Shown here: piece by piece, positions 26,690-35,393 of the stretch
Numbering within the stretch: the stretch's first letter is position 1
Layout: each line of letters opens with the position of its first letter
From: Sphingomonadaceae bacterium
Lineage (GTDB): Bacteria; Pseudomonadota; Alphaproteobacteria; Sphingomonadales; Sphingomonadaceae
NCBI GenBank assembly: GCA_947451145.1
Contig: CANFXW010000006.1
Span: 62,001 to 126,000, forward strand
Direction: 5' to 3'
Length of the DNA: 64,000 nt
Position numbers and translations under genes: made by a program
Notes under the pieces: generated by a model
Databases searched by the model: none
Told to the model about the DNA's origin: nothing
Seen by the model: only the letters and a program-made list of their open reading frames with translations

Positions 26690-27451
26690 TTAATCCCGCC
26701 ATGAACGGTCGATCCTGTCGATCCGGCGTACCCATGCCGCGAAGTCTGCCGCGCCGGGGCCGCCGGGCAGGCGGACCTGATCGAGATCGCGCTGGTGCAC
26801 GGCGATCACATCGTCGCCGACCAGCACCGGCTTGCCCATCGCCAATGAGGCGCACTGGACCTCGCAGGCGCGCTGGAGGGCCCACATGGAATAGAACATG
26901 GCGGGCAAGGTCTTGCCCATCACCACCGGGCCGTGATTACGCAGCATCAGAATGCGGTGGTTGCCAAGATTCTTGAGCAGCCGCTCACCCTCTTCGGCGC
27001 GCACGGTCACGCCTTCGAAATCGTGATAGCCAATCTTGCCGATAAAGGCGCAGGCGTAGAAGTTGCTTGGCAACAGGCCATGCTCATAGCTGGCCACGGC
27101 CATAGTCTCGGTGGTGTGGACATGGCAGATGGCATGGGCTTCGGGCAGGTGACGGTGAAAATAGGCGTGCTGGGTAAAGCCGGCCTTGTTCACCGGATAG
27201 GCACTGCCATCGAGCGTATTACCGTCGATGTCGATCTTGACGAGGTTCGATGCGCAAACCTCTGAATAGAGCAGGCCATAGGGGTTGATCAGGAAGGCCC
27301 CCTCTTCGTCAGGCACCGTCAGCGAGATGTGGTTATAGATCGATTCCGACCAGCCCAGCAGGTCAAAGATGCGATAGCAGGCGGCAAGCTGCTGGCGCGC
27401 TTCCCACTCGGCGGGGGCGCATTCGATGGGGCGGTGGAGACTCGTGGCCAT
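26690..27451 (-). CDS. Class II aldolase/adducin family protein
   Basis: A 253-residue cytosolic protein of the class II aldolase/adducin fold. The metal-binding HVH (His110, His112) in ICHVHTTETMA and a third histidine in LRNHGPVVMG are visible, so zinc or another divalent metal should bind. YNHISLTVP and INPYGLLYSEV match the substrate-loop regions of this large group. Members act on fuculose- or ribulose-phosphates or have unassigned roles; the substrate cannot be decided here. It is divergent from the DUF2334 gene. Confidence 0.88.
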   Translation of the reverse strand: MATSLHRPIECAPAEWEARQQLAACYRIFDLLGWSESIYNHISLTVPDEEGAFLINPYGLLYSEVCASNLVKIDIDGNTLDGSAYPVNKAGFTQHAYFHRHLPEAHAICHVHTTETMAVASYEHGLLPSNFYACAFIGKIGYHDFEGVTVRAEEGERLLKNLGNHRILMLRNHGPVVMGKTLPAMFYSMWALQRACEVQCASLAMGKPVLVGDDVIAVHQRDLDQVRLPGGPGAADFAAWVRRIDRIDRSWRD

Positions 27452-27507
27452 GTCAGTTCTCCTCTAGGTCTGGACGGATTCGGCTCTTTCGGCCATTGCC
27501 GCACAGT

Positions 27508-28263
27508 ATGAGCCAAGCCGGACACTCACGCAAACTGATCTGTTCGATCCACGATGTCGGACCGCGTTTCGAGCGTGAGGTCGATATTCTGGCCGAGCTG
27601 TTCGATCATGCGCTGGGCGCGGCGCGGTTTGCCATGCTTGTGGTTCCCGATCACTGGGGCGAGGCCAAGCTCGTGCAAGCACCCGACTATCGCCGCCGCC
27701 TACGCAGCTGGGCTGATGCCGGGGTGGAAATGTTCGTCCACGGCTGGTTCCACCGCGACACTTCGCAGCACAGCGGGCTGGCCAAGGTCAAAGCGACACG
27801 GATGACAGCGGGGGAAGGCGAATTCCTTGGCCTCAGCCGTGAGGATGCGCTGCGGCGGATGCTGGATGGCAAGGCGCTGATCGAAGATGCCATTGGTCGC
27901 GAGGCTGCCGGATTCGTCGCCCCGGCATGGCTCTATGGCGCAGGCGCGCATGAGGCGCTGGCAGAGGCGGGCTTTGCCCTCGCCGAAGATCATTTTCGTG
28001 TCTGGCAGCCGAAAACGGGCAAAGTGCTCGCGCGCGGGCCGGTGGTTACCTGGGCGAGCCGTTCGGTGCCGCGCCAGTGGTCGTCGCGGGGGTTTGCCCG
28101 GATCGCAAAGGTGGCGCTGGCCCCGCTGCCGGTGGTGCGTCTTGCCGTTCATCCCGGAGACACCCGGGTTGATACATTAATGAACAGCATTTCCGGCACG
28201 CTCGCCGGTTTCGCCGCGAATCGCACGGCAGCCCGCTATGCCGATCTCGTGCCTGCTGACTGA
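27508..28263 (+). CDS. DUF2334 polysaccharide deacetylase-like protein
   Basis: A 251-residue protein of the DUF2334 branch of the polysaccharide deacetylase (CE4-like) fold. The metal-site motifs are visible: CSIHDVGPRFE (first Asp region), FVHGWFHRD (HxxxH-type) and GFVAPAWLYG. There is no signal peptide, so it acts in the cytosol or at the inner face of the membrane. It is followed by a membrane protein, a DUF2141 protein and a GT4 glycosyltransferase on the same strand, which suggests a role in making a glycoconjugate or glycolipid. I chose the ATG at 27508; 27496 is the alternative. Confidence 0.85.
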   Translation: MSQAGHSRKLICSIHDVGPRFEREVDILAELFDHALGAARFAMLVVPDHWGEAKLVQAPDYRRRLRSWADAGVEMFVHGWFHRDTSQHSGLAKVKATRMTAGEGEFLGLSREDALRRMLDGKALIEDAIGREAAGFVAPAWLYGAGAHEALAEAGFALAEDHFRVWQPKTGKVLARGPVVTWASRSVPRQWSSRGFARIAKVALAPLPVVRLAVHPGDTRVDTLMNSISGTLAGFAANRTAARYADLVPAD

Positions 28264-28437
28264 TTGGACGCCTTGCCTTCTGTGCTGCCTCCCGAACAGG
28301 ACTGCCCCGCGACACCATGACAAATGCAATATTTGCCATTAAAGGCCCACAACCTGCGCGGCAAAATGTTCCCTGCAGGCGGTCTGTAGAGATCTGTCAT
28401 GCCCGCATTGCAGGGCGCATTGGGAAGGTTGCGAACG

Positions 28438-29385
28438 ATGGCCCCTGATAGCCCTGAAGCCAAGGATTCTGCCAAAGATCCTGGCGGTCCGGTCCAGTTT
28501 GATCCGGGCGCTTTCGTCGAGAACCGGCCAAGCCGTCTGGCAGAGCTCGCCTCTGCCGGCCTGACCATCGCGACCATTGTCATGATCGCCAATGCCGCGG
28601 GCCGTCTGTCGCCCGCGCAGATCTGGGCCATGCTGCCCAGTTCGCCTTTGTTCTGGCTGGCCTTCGTTGCCTATTACCTTGCCAACCCGGCGAGCGAATG
28701 GGTGATCTTCCGCCGCCTGTGGAACCTGCCTGCGGAAGGCTTCGTTGCCCTGCTGCGCAAATATGTGATCAACGAAATTGTCCTCGATTATCTTGGCGAG
28801 GCGAAATTCTACGCCTGGGCGCGCAGCCGCCTGTCGATGACCACTTCGCCCTTCGGCGCGGTCAAGGACGTGGCGATCCTTTCGGCCATGGCGAGCAACG
28901 TGCTCACCCTGCTGCTGCTGCTCGGCGTCTGGCCGCTGGTTACCAGCAATGCGGTTGGGCTCGACCTGCGCTCGATCTTCCTGTCGCTCGGTGTGGTGCT
29001 GGCAAGCTCGTTTGCCGTGCTGATTTTCCGCGGCAAGCTGTTCTCGCTGCCCTGGATCGAGCTGCGCTTCATTCTGTTTGTCCACGTGCTGCGCATCATC
29101 GGCGCGCAGGCGCTTACCGCGCTGATGTGGCATCTGGTGTTGCCAGACATCGGCCTCGGTTCGTGGATGATCCTCGCGACACTGCGGCTGCTGGTGGCGC
29201 GTCTGCCTTTCGTGCCCAGCAAGGACCTGCTGTTCTCGGTTGTCGCGCTCTATGCCCTCGGCTCCAGCCAGCCTGCGTTAACCGGCATGCTGGCGATGAT
29301 GGCCGGGCTGATCACCGTCGCCCATATTGTTGTCGGCATTTATTGTGCCATCAGTGAAGTCGTTACCATCAGGAGAGCTAAATGA
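28438..29385 (+). CDS. Multi-span membrane protein, function unknown
   Basis: A 315-residue protein with a hydrophilic first 35 residues and about seven or eight hydrophobic segments (for example LTIATIVMIANAAG, LFWLAFVAYYLANPASEWVI, VLTLLLLLGVWPLVT, LGVVLASSFAVLIF). The distribution, with a polar LLRKYVINEIVLDYLGEAKF stretch between spans, recalls the flippase part of lysyl-PG synthase-like proteins, but that is only an impression. Its stop overlaps the DUF2141 start by four bases. GGAAGG precedes the ATG at 28438; an earlier ATG at 28399 is less likely. Confidence 0.75.
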   Translation: MAPDSPEAKDSAKDPGGPVQFDPGAFVENRPSRLAELASAGLTIATIVMIANAAGRLSPAQIWAMLPSSPLFWLAFVAYYLANPASEWVIFRRLWNLPAEGFVALLRKYVINEIVLDYLGEAKFYAWARSRLSMTTSPFGAVKDVAILSAMASNVLTLLLLLGVWPLVTSNAVGLDLRSIFLSLGVVLASSFAVLIFRGKLFSLPWIELRFILFVHVLRIIGAQALTALMWHLVLPDIGLGSWMILATLRLLVARLPFVPSKDLLFSVVALYALGSSQPALTGMLAMMAGLITVAHIVVGIYCAISEVVTIRRAK

Positions 29386-29900
29386 GCCTGGTTTTCGCAC
29401 TCGCCATTCTTGCCAACGCCCCGCTGGCCAGCTCGCCCGAACTGGGCAAGGCCGAAGGACGCTGCCGTCCGGGAGAGAGCGGCCCCGCGCTGCATCTCGT
29501 TGCCAAGGGCCTGAAAGACCGCACTGGAATGCTGAAGGCCGAAGTCTATCCTTCGGTTGACGGCGATTTCCTGCAGGATGACAATATCCTGCTCAATCAG
29601 GGCAAGACCTTCCGCCGGATGGAAGTTACGATTCCGCCGTCCGGCGATCCCATGATCTGCATCCGCATCCCTTCGGCCGGTGCCTATTCGGTGCTGGTCA
29701 TGCATGATCGCAATTCCAACCATAAGTTCAACATTTCACAGGACGGTATCGGTTTTACCGGTAATCCGCGACTTGGCTGGTCAAAGCCCAGGGCCGCCGC
29801 CACGAGGATCAATGCCGGTTCGGGCTTGACGCGGGTAGAGGTCGTGATGAACTACAGGAACGGTCTGGTCAGCATCGGGCCGCTCAAACATGGGCAGTGA
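29382..29900 (+). CDS. DUF2141 exported protein
   Basis: A 172-residue protein with a signal-like N-terminus (MSLVFALAILANAPLASS) and the DUF2141 beta-sandwich pattern: LHLVAKGLKDRTGMLKAEVY, CIRIPSAGAYSVLVMHDRN and DRNSNHKFNISQDGIGF, ending with GFTGNPRLGWSKP. The DxNxNxKFD-like loop suggests calcium binding in this family. It is probably periplasmic. It is translationally coupled to the membrane protein upstream, and the GT4 gene starts 18 bases downstream. Confidence 0.88.
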   Translation: MSLVFALAILANAPLASSPELGKAEGRCRPGESGPALHLVAKGLKDRTGMLKAEVYPSVDGDFLQDDNILLNQGKTFRRMEVTIPPSGDPMICIRIPSAGAYSVLVMHDRNSNHKFNISQDGIGFTGNPRLGWSKPRAAATRINAGSGLTRVEVVMNYRNGLVSIGPLKHGQ

Positions 29901-29918
29901 ACCAGCTAAGGGCAATGA

Positions 29919-31070
29919 ATGAAGATAGTCGATGTCTGCGCCTTCTATTCGCCCAAAGGCGGCGGGGTGCGGACCTATGTCGAGCAGAAGCTGGCAATCG
30001 GGCCTGAGCTCGGCCACGACATCACGATCCTTGCCCCGGGCGACAAGCACGAGATAATTCTGCGCGGCCCGCATGCGCGGATCGTCACCATGCCCAGCCC
30101 GCGCTTTCCGCTCGACAGCAATTACTGGTATTTTGACGACGAAGAGGCACTCCACGCTCGGCTGGACGAGCTTGCTCCCGATTTTGTCGAGGTCTCCTCG
30201 CCCTGGCGCAGCCCCAACTTTGTCGCGCGCTGGCGGCCGGAAGTGCCGCGCGCGGTAATCATGCATGCCGACCCACTATCGGCCTATGCCTATCGCTGGT
30301 TTGGCACAGTGCTCTCGCGTGAGACGATTGACCGCAGTTTTGAGCCTTTCTGGGAGCATCTGCGCCAGCTCGGCACGTCATTTGATACCGTCGTTTGCGC
30401 CAGCAGCGAACTGCGTGACCGGCTGAAGGACGGCGGGGTCGAGAACACCTCGCTCCATCCGATGGGGATCGAACCTGGCGTGTTCTCGCCCACCCGCCGC
30501 GATCCCGCCATGCGCGCACGATTGCTCGAGCTTTGCGACCTGCCCGAAAGCGCTCACCTGTTGCTCGGTGTCGGGCGGCTGGCGGCGGAAAAGCGCTGGA
30601 AGCTGGTGATCGATGCGGCAACTGCCGCCGGGCATGAACGCCCGATCGGCCTGATCATTCTGGGCGAGGGCAAGCAGCGCCGCCAGCTGAAGCGCCAGAT
30701 CGGCGGAAATCCGCACATCCAGCTGATGAAGCCGGTGCGCAATCGCGCCCAGTTCGCCACGATCCTCGCCTCTGCCGATGCGCTGGTCCATGGCTGCGAG
30801 GCAGAGACATTCTGCATGGCCGGGGCCGAGGCGCGCGCCAGCGGTCTGCCGATGGTCGTGCCCGATCGTGGCGGAGCCGCAGATCACGCAATGGGCGGCG
30901 GTGGGCTTACCTATGCCGCAGGCGATGCCGATGCGGCTTCTGCAGCGATCCTGCAGGTGCTCGACTGGCCGGTTCGCCCGGACGTGTCACCGCCGCGCAC
31001 GATGATGGACCACTTCGCCGGACTTTTCGCCGAATACGAAGCCATCCGCGCGCGCCGGTTAGCAGCATAG
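29919..31070 (+). CDS. GT4-family glycosyltransferase
   Basis: A 383-residue glycosyltransferase of the GT-B fold. The N-terminal acceptor domain opens with YSPKGGGVRTYVEQK. The C-terminal donor domain has LLGVGRLAAEKRWKLVIDA, LIILGEGKQRRQL and the nucleotide-sugar site VHGCEAETFCMAGAEARASGLP (ExFxxxxxEA form). It should transfer a hexose from a nucleotide sugar to a lipid or glycan at the cytosolic face of the membrane. It is the last gene of the DUF2334 operon. A long inverted repeat follows its stop. Confidence 0.92.
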   Translation: MKIVDVCAFYSPKGGGVRTYVEQKLAIGPELGHDITILAPGDKHEIILRGPHARIVTMPSPRFPLDSNYWYFDDEEALHARLDELAPDFVEVSSPWRSPNFVARWRPEVPRAVIMHADPLSAYAYRWFGTVLSRETIDRSFEPFWEHLRQLGTSFDTVVCASSELRDRLKDGGVENTSLHPMGIEPGVFSPTRRDPAMRARLLELCDLPESAHLLLGVGRLAAEKRWKLVIDAATAAGHERPIGLIILGEGKQRRQLKRQIGGNPHIQLMKPVRNRAQFATILASADALVHGCEAETFCMAGAEARASGLPMVVPDRGGAADHAMGGGGLTYAAGDADAASAAILQVLDWPVRPDVSPPRTMMDHFAGLFAEYEAIRARRLAA

Positions 31071-31088
31071 TTTCCGACTGACGTCGGT

Positions 31089-31170
31089 GCGGCACCAGCC
31101 CGCTCCCCCGCCCGGCCACCCACGTGGTACCATCGCTGGATGGCCGGACGGGGGAGCAGGCTGGTGCCGC
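31089..31170. repeat. Long inverted repeat, copy 2
   Basis: Same family as 26576-26659. The left arm 31089-31122 differs from copy 1 at one base. The right arm 31137-31170 carries the compensating change plus three G-to-A differences, leaving three mismatched pairs. The centre contains TGGTACCA. It lies between convergent gene ends (the GT4 gene and a VOC gene). Confidence 0.9.
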
Positions 31171-31181
31171 CTTCTAAATAA

Positions 31182-31559
31182 CTACCCCCGCTTCATCGCG
31201 CAGAGCTTGTTGCCATCGGGATCGCGCAGATAGGCGAGGTACAGCTTGAAGCTGCCCATCTCGCGCCAGCCCGGAGGGTTCTCGATCGCCGTGCCGCCCG
31301 CTGCCACGCCTGCCGCATGCCAGGCGTCGGCCATCTCGGTGCTGTCCATGGCAAAGCCGATGGTACAGCCATTGCCCGCTGTCGCCGGTTCGCCGTTGAT
31401 CGGCGGGGTGACCATGAACATGCCGCCATTGTGCATGTAGATCAGACGGCCCTTGGGGTCCTGCATGCCTGCCTTGCCGCCCATCGCGGTAAACAGCGCA
31501 TCATAGAACACCTTGGACCGCGCCGTATCGTTGGTCCCGACCATGTTGTGACTGTACAT
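31182..31559 (-). CDS. VOC-family (glyoxalase-like) protein
   Basis: A 125-residue protein of the vicinal oxygen chelate fold. YSHNMVGTNDTARSKVFYDALF forms the first beta-alpha unit, and GFAMDSTEMADAWHAAGVAAGG followed by YLAYLRDPDGNKLCAM is the second, with a typical DPDGN turn. It could be an antibiotic-resistance, glyoxalase or dioxygenase-like protein; the substrate is unknown. I chose the ATG at 31559 because GGGAG precedes it; the frame is open further upstream but would overlap the RNB gene. Confidence 0.85.
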   Translation of the reverse strand: MYSHNMVGTNDTARSKVFYDALFTAMGGKAGMQDPKGRLIYMHNGGMFMVTPPINGEPATAGNGCTIGFAMDSTEMADAWHAAGVAAGGTAIENPPGWREMGSFKLYLAYLRDPDGNKLCAMKRG

Positions 31560-31630
31560 TTCGATTTCTCCCGGAGAGTTTACATGCGCGAGACTTGCCG
31601 ACTTGCCCTGCGCTTGGCAAGCCTGCGCAG

Positions 31631-33016
31631 ATGAAAGCACTTCGCGATCCCAACAGTCTGCTCGCCGATGGCCTCGTGGCGATTCGCGCCCAGTACAAAG
31701 TGCCCGCCACCTTCCCGCCCGAAGTCGAAGCGGCGGCAAAGCTGGCCGCCGCGCGGGTTCCGAGCGAGCATGTCGATCGCACCGCCATGCCCTTCGTCAC
31801 GCTCGATCCGGCAAGCTCGACCGACCTTGATCAGGCCTTCGCGATAGAGGCATCAGGCGGTGACCTGCTGCTGCACTACGCTATCGCCGATGTCGCATGG
31901 TTCGTCGCCGATGATGGCCCGCTCGATACCGAAGCCTGGGCACGCGGCACGACCTGTTACCTTCCCGATGGCAAGGCATCGCAATATCCAAGGCTTCTTA
32001 GTGAAAATGCCGCCAGTCTGCTGCCCGATGGTGACCGGCCAGCGGTGGTCTTCACCGTCCGGGTCGATCCGGCAGGTGCTGTAAAGCTCGATAGCGCCGA
32101 ACGGGCCCTGATCCGCAGCCGCGCCAAATTGGCCTATGAGACAGTGCAAGACACCGATCTGCCAACCGGCTTTGCCGAGCTCAACACCCGGATCAAGGCC
32201 GCCGAAGCGCAGCGCGGTGCCTCGCGCATCGATCCGCCCGAGCAGGAGGTGGAGCGTGATGCTGCAGGCCACTACCGGCTCGCCCTGCGCCCGCAGTTGC
32301 CTTCCGAAACCAGCAATGCAGCGATGAGCCTTGCCACCAACCTTGCCGTCGCCGATGCGCTCTATGCCGCCCGCACCGGCCTGTTCCGCGTCATGGCGGC
32401 CCCCGATGAGCGCGCCGTTCTGCGCCTGCGCGGCACGGCAAAAGCCTTTTCGCTCGATTGGCCCGAAGATCTTTCGCTCAGCGATTTCCAGGAGCGCCTC
32501 GACCCCGCCAAGCCGCTCGACGCCGCTTTCATGCTGGCGGTACGTCGCTCGGGCAACGGCGCGAGCTACGTGCCTTACCGCGACGGGGTGAAGCCCTGGC
32601 ATGCCGCCATGGCCGCGACCTATGCTCACGCCACGGCCCCCTTGCGGCGGCTGGCGGATCGCTATGTCGTGATGGCGGCGCTGGCTGTGGCCAATGGCAA
32701 GCCTGTGCCCGATAGCATCGCTGCCGCTTTCGAGCGCCTCCCCAAAGTCATGGACCGCGCCGATGCCCGCGATTCGGCGGTAGAGCGCGCGGTGATAGAC
32801 CTTGCCGAATGCGCCATGCTCGCCGGCCGCGAGGGCGAAGCCTTCTCCGCCGTGGTCACCGACATTGGCGAGAACGGCGCCCGGATCCAGCTCTGCGACC
32901 TACCCGTCGTCGCCCGGGTTATCGCCCACGGCGCGCTTCCCGGCACGCCGGTTCGCCTGCGCCTGACCAAAGCCGATCTCGCAACCCGCCAGTTGACTTT
33001 CGAGCGCATCTCCTAG
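31631..33016 (+). CDS. RNB-domain ribonuclease (RNase II/R superfamily)
   Basis: A 461-residue protein consisting mainly of the RNB catalytic domain, without the N-terminal cold-shock domains of RNase II or R and with only a short C-terminal barrel. The acidic motif is TLDPASSTDLDQAF, with Asp59, Asp65 and Asp67; the fourth acidic position of RNase II is Gln68 here. The RNA-clamping segment YAHATAPLRRLADRYVV is intact. It probably degrades RNA 3' to 5'; the Asp-to-Gln form also occurs in other short RNB proteins as far as I recall. I chose the ATG at 31631. Confidence 0.9.
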   Translation: MKALRDPNSLLADGLVAIRAQYKVPATFPPEVEAAAKLAAARVPSEHVDRTAMPFVTLDPASSTDLDQAFAIEASGGDLLLHYAIADVAWFVADDGPLDTEAWARGTTCYLPDGKASQYPRLLSENAASLLPDGDRPAVVFTVRVDPAGAVKLDSAERALIRSRAKLAYETVQDTDLPTGFAELNTRIKAAEAQRGASRIDPPEQEVERDAAGHYRLALRPQLPSETSNAAMSLATNLAVADALYAARTGLFRVMAAPDERAVLRLRGTAKAFSLDWPEDLSLSDFQERLDPAKPLDAAFMLAVRRSGNGASYVPYRDGVKPWHAAMAATYAHATAPLRRLADRYVVMAALAVANGKPVPDSIAAAFERLPKVMDRADARDSAVERAVIDLAECAMLAGREGEAFSAVVTDIGENGARIQLCDLPVVARVIAHGALPGTPVRLRLTKADLATRQLTFERIS

Positions 33017-33079
33017 TTCTTGCGCAGCGCCCGCTCTGTTGCTAGGGGGCGCGCTCCCCAAAAGGGACACCCGTATCGA

Positions 33080-33153
33080 GGCCCGATGGCGGAGTGGTGA
33101 CGCAGAGGACTGCAAATCCTTGCACGCCGGTTCGATTCCGGCTCGGGCCTCCA
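33080..33153 (+). tRNA. tRNA-Cys (GCA)
   Basis: A 74-base cloverleaf with acceptor GGCCCGA pairing with TCGGGCC, discriminator T and encoded CCA. The anticodon loop has GCA at 33112-33114, and the T arm is GCCGGTTCGATTCCGGC. Confidence 0.96.
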
Positions 33154-33223
33154 CATCGGCTGTCTCTTGGCGGGCGAAAGCGTTTGCGATGGGCTATGTC
33201 CACCGCTAGAGGCGCGAACAGAA

Positions 33224-33268
33224 GCATCGTGCGGAAAAATGGAAACCGGTTTTCCGCGCCAGCGATGC
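33224..33268. repeat. Hairpin element between tRNA-Cys and tRNA-Thr
   Basis: GCATCG (33224-33229) pairs with CGATGC (33263-33268), and GCGGAAAA (33231-33238) pairs with TTTTCCGC (33250-33257). The loop ATGGAAACCGG and the stem recall a dispersed palindrome common in alphaproteobacteria. There is no T tail, so it is not a standard terminator. Confidence 0.6.
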
Positions 33269-33283
33269 GACAGAAATGGTTAA

Positions 33284-33359
33284 GCCGCTTTAGCTCAGTC
33301 GGTAGAGCACATCATTCGTAATGATGGGGTCAGGTGTTCGAATCACCTAAGCGGCACCA
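33284..33359 (+). tRNA. tRNA-Thr (CGT), island integration site
   Basis: A 76-base cloverleaf with acceptor GCCGCTT pairing with AAGCGGC, discriminator A and encoded CCA. The anticodon is CGT at 33317-33319, and the T arm is CAGGTGTTCGAATCACCT. The gene is intact. Its 3' half is duplicated at 43862-43907. Confidence 0.96.
33313..33359. other. Attachment site within tRNA-Thr (left)
   Basis: A run of 41 bases, from CATTCGTAATGATGGGGTCA to CACCTAAGCG, is repeated exactly at 43862-43902. The similarity continues to the CCA end with one base missing in the right copy. The position, from the anticodon stem to the 3' end, is a classic integrase target. Confidence 0.88.
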
Positions 33360-33617
33360 CCACTTTCATAAGGGAATCCCGGAACTTGCTGTGGAAGGGC
33401 CTTTGAGCAGGGAACCAGTTTGGGTCCTGCTTGGGTCACTTTGGCAGGGAAATGGGTCTGACCCAAGCTATACCCACTTAACCCTTGATCGTTTCGTGTT
33501 GTGCGGCTGGAAGCGCTTTCGCCTGCACTTTTCTTGGTTCGGCTCTTCATCAGAAGGCGGAACCTATGACCCAATGGCCATGCTGACAGCGGCGAGCATA
33601 GGTTTTAGCTGCGACAC

Positions 33618-35138
33618 ATGGGAAATCTCATCTTTGTTCTTGGCGATCAATTGACGCCAACGCTGTCCAGCATTGCTGCGGGAGACCCGGCGCGTGATCG
33701 TATTCTGATGGCCGAGCTTCATGATGAAGCCACCTATGTGCGACATCACAAGAAGAAGATCGCGTTTCTGTTTTCTGCAATGCGGCATTTTGCTGAAGAG
33801 TTGCGCGGTCTGGGTTGGACTGTCGAATATGTGAAGCTGGATGCACCGGACAATCAGGGCAGCTTTTCCCGGCAGCTGGCCTATGCCGTAACCAAACATA
33901 ATCCAGAACGCGTGATCGTCACCGAAGCAGGCGAGTGGCGCATCATGCAGATGTTACGGAGCTGGCAGGCCGAATTTCCGGTCCCGTTAGATATCCTGCC
34001 GGATGGCCGATTTCTGTGCCAGCCTGATGCATTTGCGAATTGGGCCGCTGGTCGCAAACAATTGCGCATGGAGTATTTCTATCGCGATATGCGCCGCCAG
34101 ACAGGCCTGTTGATGGACAGCAGCCAGCCCGAAGGCGGACAGTGGAATTTTGATGCAGAGAACCGGAAACCCGCTGGCCTTGATCTGTTCATGCCCCGGC
34201 CCAACCGCAGTCCAACCGATGCCATTACTGACGAGGTTCTGGCGCTGGTTGGAGAGCGGTTCGAAGGTCACTTTGGGAACCTTGAGCCCTTCTGGTTCGC
34301 CGTCACCCGATCAGATGCCGAGGCGGCATTTGCCAAGTTTGTCGAGCAATCGCTGCCGCATTTTGGTGACTATCAGGATGCTATGCTGACCGGTGAGCCG
34401 TTCCTCTATCACGCGGTCATATCCCAATATCTGAACTGCGGCCTGCTCGACCCACTGCACATTTGCCAACAGGTTGAAGCCGCCTATCGTGCGGGCTCGG
34501 TACCGCTCAATGCTGCGGAGGGGTTCATCCGGCAGATCATCGGCTGGCGTGAATATGTTCGCGGGATCTATTGGCTGAAAATGCCCGGCTATGACCGGAG
34601 CAATTTCTTTGGCCACACCCGCCCGCTTCCGGATTTTTACTGGACGGGCGAAACCAGCATGGCTTGCGTCAGGGCCGCCGTGACCCAGACCCGGGAGCAT
34701 GCCTATGCCCACCATATCCAGCGATTGATGGTGACAGGCAACTTTGCGATGCTGGCAGGGGTTGATCCTTACCAGCTGCACGAATGGTATCTGAGCGTCT
34801 ATACCGATGCCTATGAATGGGTCGAGCTACCCAATACTGTTGGCATGAGCCAGTTTGCCGATGGCGGCTTGCTTGCCTCAAAACCCTATGCGGCAAGCGG
34901 GGCATACATAAACCGCATGTCCAATTATTGTGGATCTTGCCAGTATGACGTCAAACAGCGGACCGGACCCGATGCCTGTCCCTTCAACGCGCTTTATTGG
35001 AATTTCATCGCGCGGCACCGAGACAAGATCGCGGGCAACCCGCGCATGGCGCAGATGGTTCGCACCTATGACAAGTTTGCAGCCGATGAGCAGCAACGCA
35101 TCGCTGACAGCGCCAACGTGTTTCTGCAGACCCTATGA
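33618..35138 (+). CDS. phrB: FeS-BCP type (6-4) photolyase/cryptochrome
   Basis: Cryptochrome/photolyase-family protein of 506 residues, of the bacterial iron-sulfur group typified by Agrobacterium PhrB, which repairs (6-4) photoproducts with light. The N-terminal ILVLGDQL-like start (NLIFVLGDQLTPT), GEWRIMQM, GFIRQIIGWREYVRGIYW and FADGGLLASKPYAASGAYIN are typical. The four [4Fe-4S] ligands are present at Cys350, Cys438, Cys441 and Cys454, the same numbers I recall for PhrB. Its stop overlaps a DUF2256 gene. No strong ribosome site is seen before the ATG. Confidence 0.95.
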   Translation: MGNLIFVLGDQLTPTLSSIAAGDPARDRILMAELHDEATYVRHHKKKIAFLFSAMRHFAEELRGLGWTVEYVKLDAPDNQGSFSRQLAYAVTKHNPERVIVTEAGEWRIMQMLRSWQAEFPVPLDILPDGRFLCQPDAFANWAAGRKQLRMEYFYRDMRRQTGLLMDSSQPEGGQWNFDAENRKPAGLDLFMPRPNRSPTDAITDEVLALVGERFEGHFGNLEPFWFAVTRSDAEAAFAKFVEQSLPHFGDYQDAMLTGEPFLYHAVISQYLNCGLLDPLHICQQVEAAYRAGSVPLNAAEGFIRQIIGWREYVRGIYWLKMPGYDRSNFFGHTRPLPDFYWTGETSMACVRAAVTQTREHAYAHHIQRLMVTGNFAMLAGVDPYQLHEWYLSVYTDAYEWVELPNTVGMSQFADGGLLASKPYAASGAYINRMSNYCGSCQYDVKQRTGPDACPFNALYWNFIARHRDKIAGNPRMAQMVRTYDKFAADEQQRIADSANVFLQTL

Positions 35139-35293
35139 CCGACAAACGCTACACAAAATCCAACCTGCCTGAAAAGATCTGTGCAGCCTGTGCCCGGCCG
35201 TTTGCCTGGCGCAAGAAATGGGCGCGCGATTGGGACAATGTCAAAACCTGCTCGGAGCGCTGCAAAGGCGATTTGCTCCGCAAATCGGGTTAG
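35135..35293 (+). CDS. DUF2256 small zinc-ribbon-like protein
   Basis: A 52-residue protein beginning MTDKRYTKSNLPEKICAACA. It has two cysteine pairs (CAAC at residues 16-19 and CSERC at 39-43) around the core RPFAWRKKWARDWDNV, which is the DUF2256 pattern. Such proteins are commonly encoded next to photolyase-like genes; their role is not known, and zinc binding is likely. The ATG overlaps the photolyase stop (ATGA). Confidence 0.9.
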   Translation: MTDKRYTKSNLPEKICAACARPFAWRKKWARDWDNVKTCSERCKGDLLRKSG

Positions 35294-35393
35294 AGTGCTG
35301 GGGACAGGCCGAAATGAAAAGCTCGCCCCGGGATTGAAGTACGAATACCCTTCTGACTGAACGCCGACCACATTCCTCTGTATGCAGGCAACG

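Noticed and set aside
26619..26885. Short frames beginning within the long inverted repeats (also near 30907-31123)
   Set aside because: Both arms give similar MAGRGSG-like starts because they are mirror images; no ribosome site or homology.
33334..33654. A frame starting inside tRNA-Thr and running into the photolyase gene
   Set aside because: It begins in a tRNA and shows no protein family; I also looked there for an integrase fragment and saw none.
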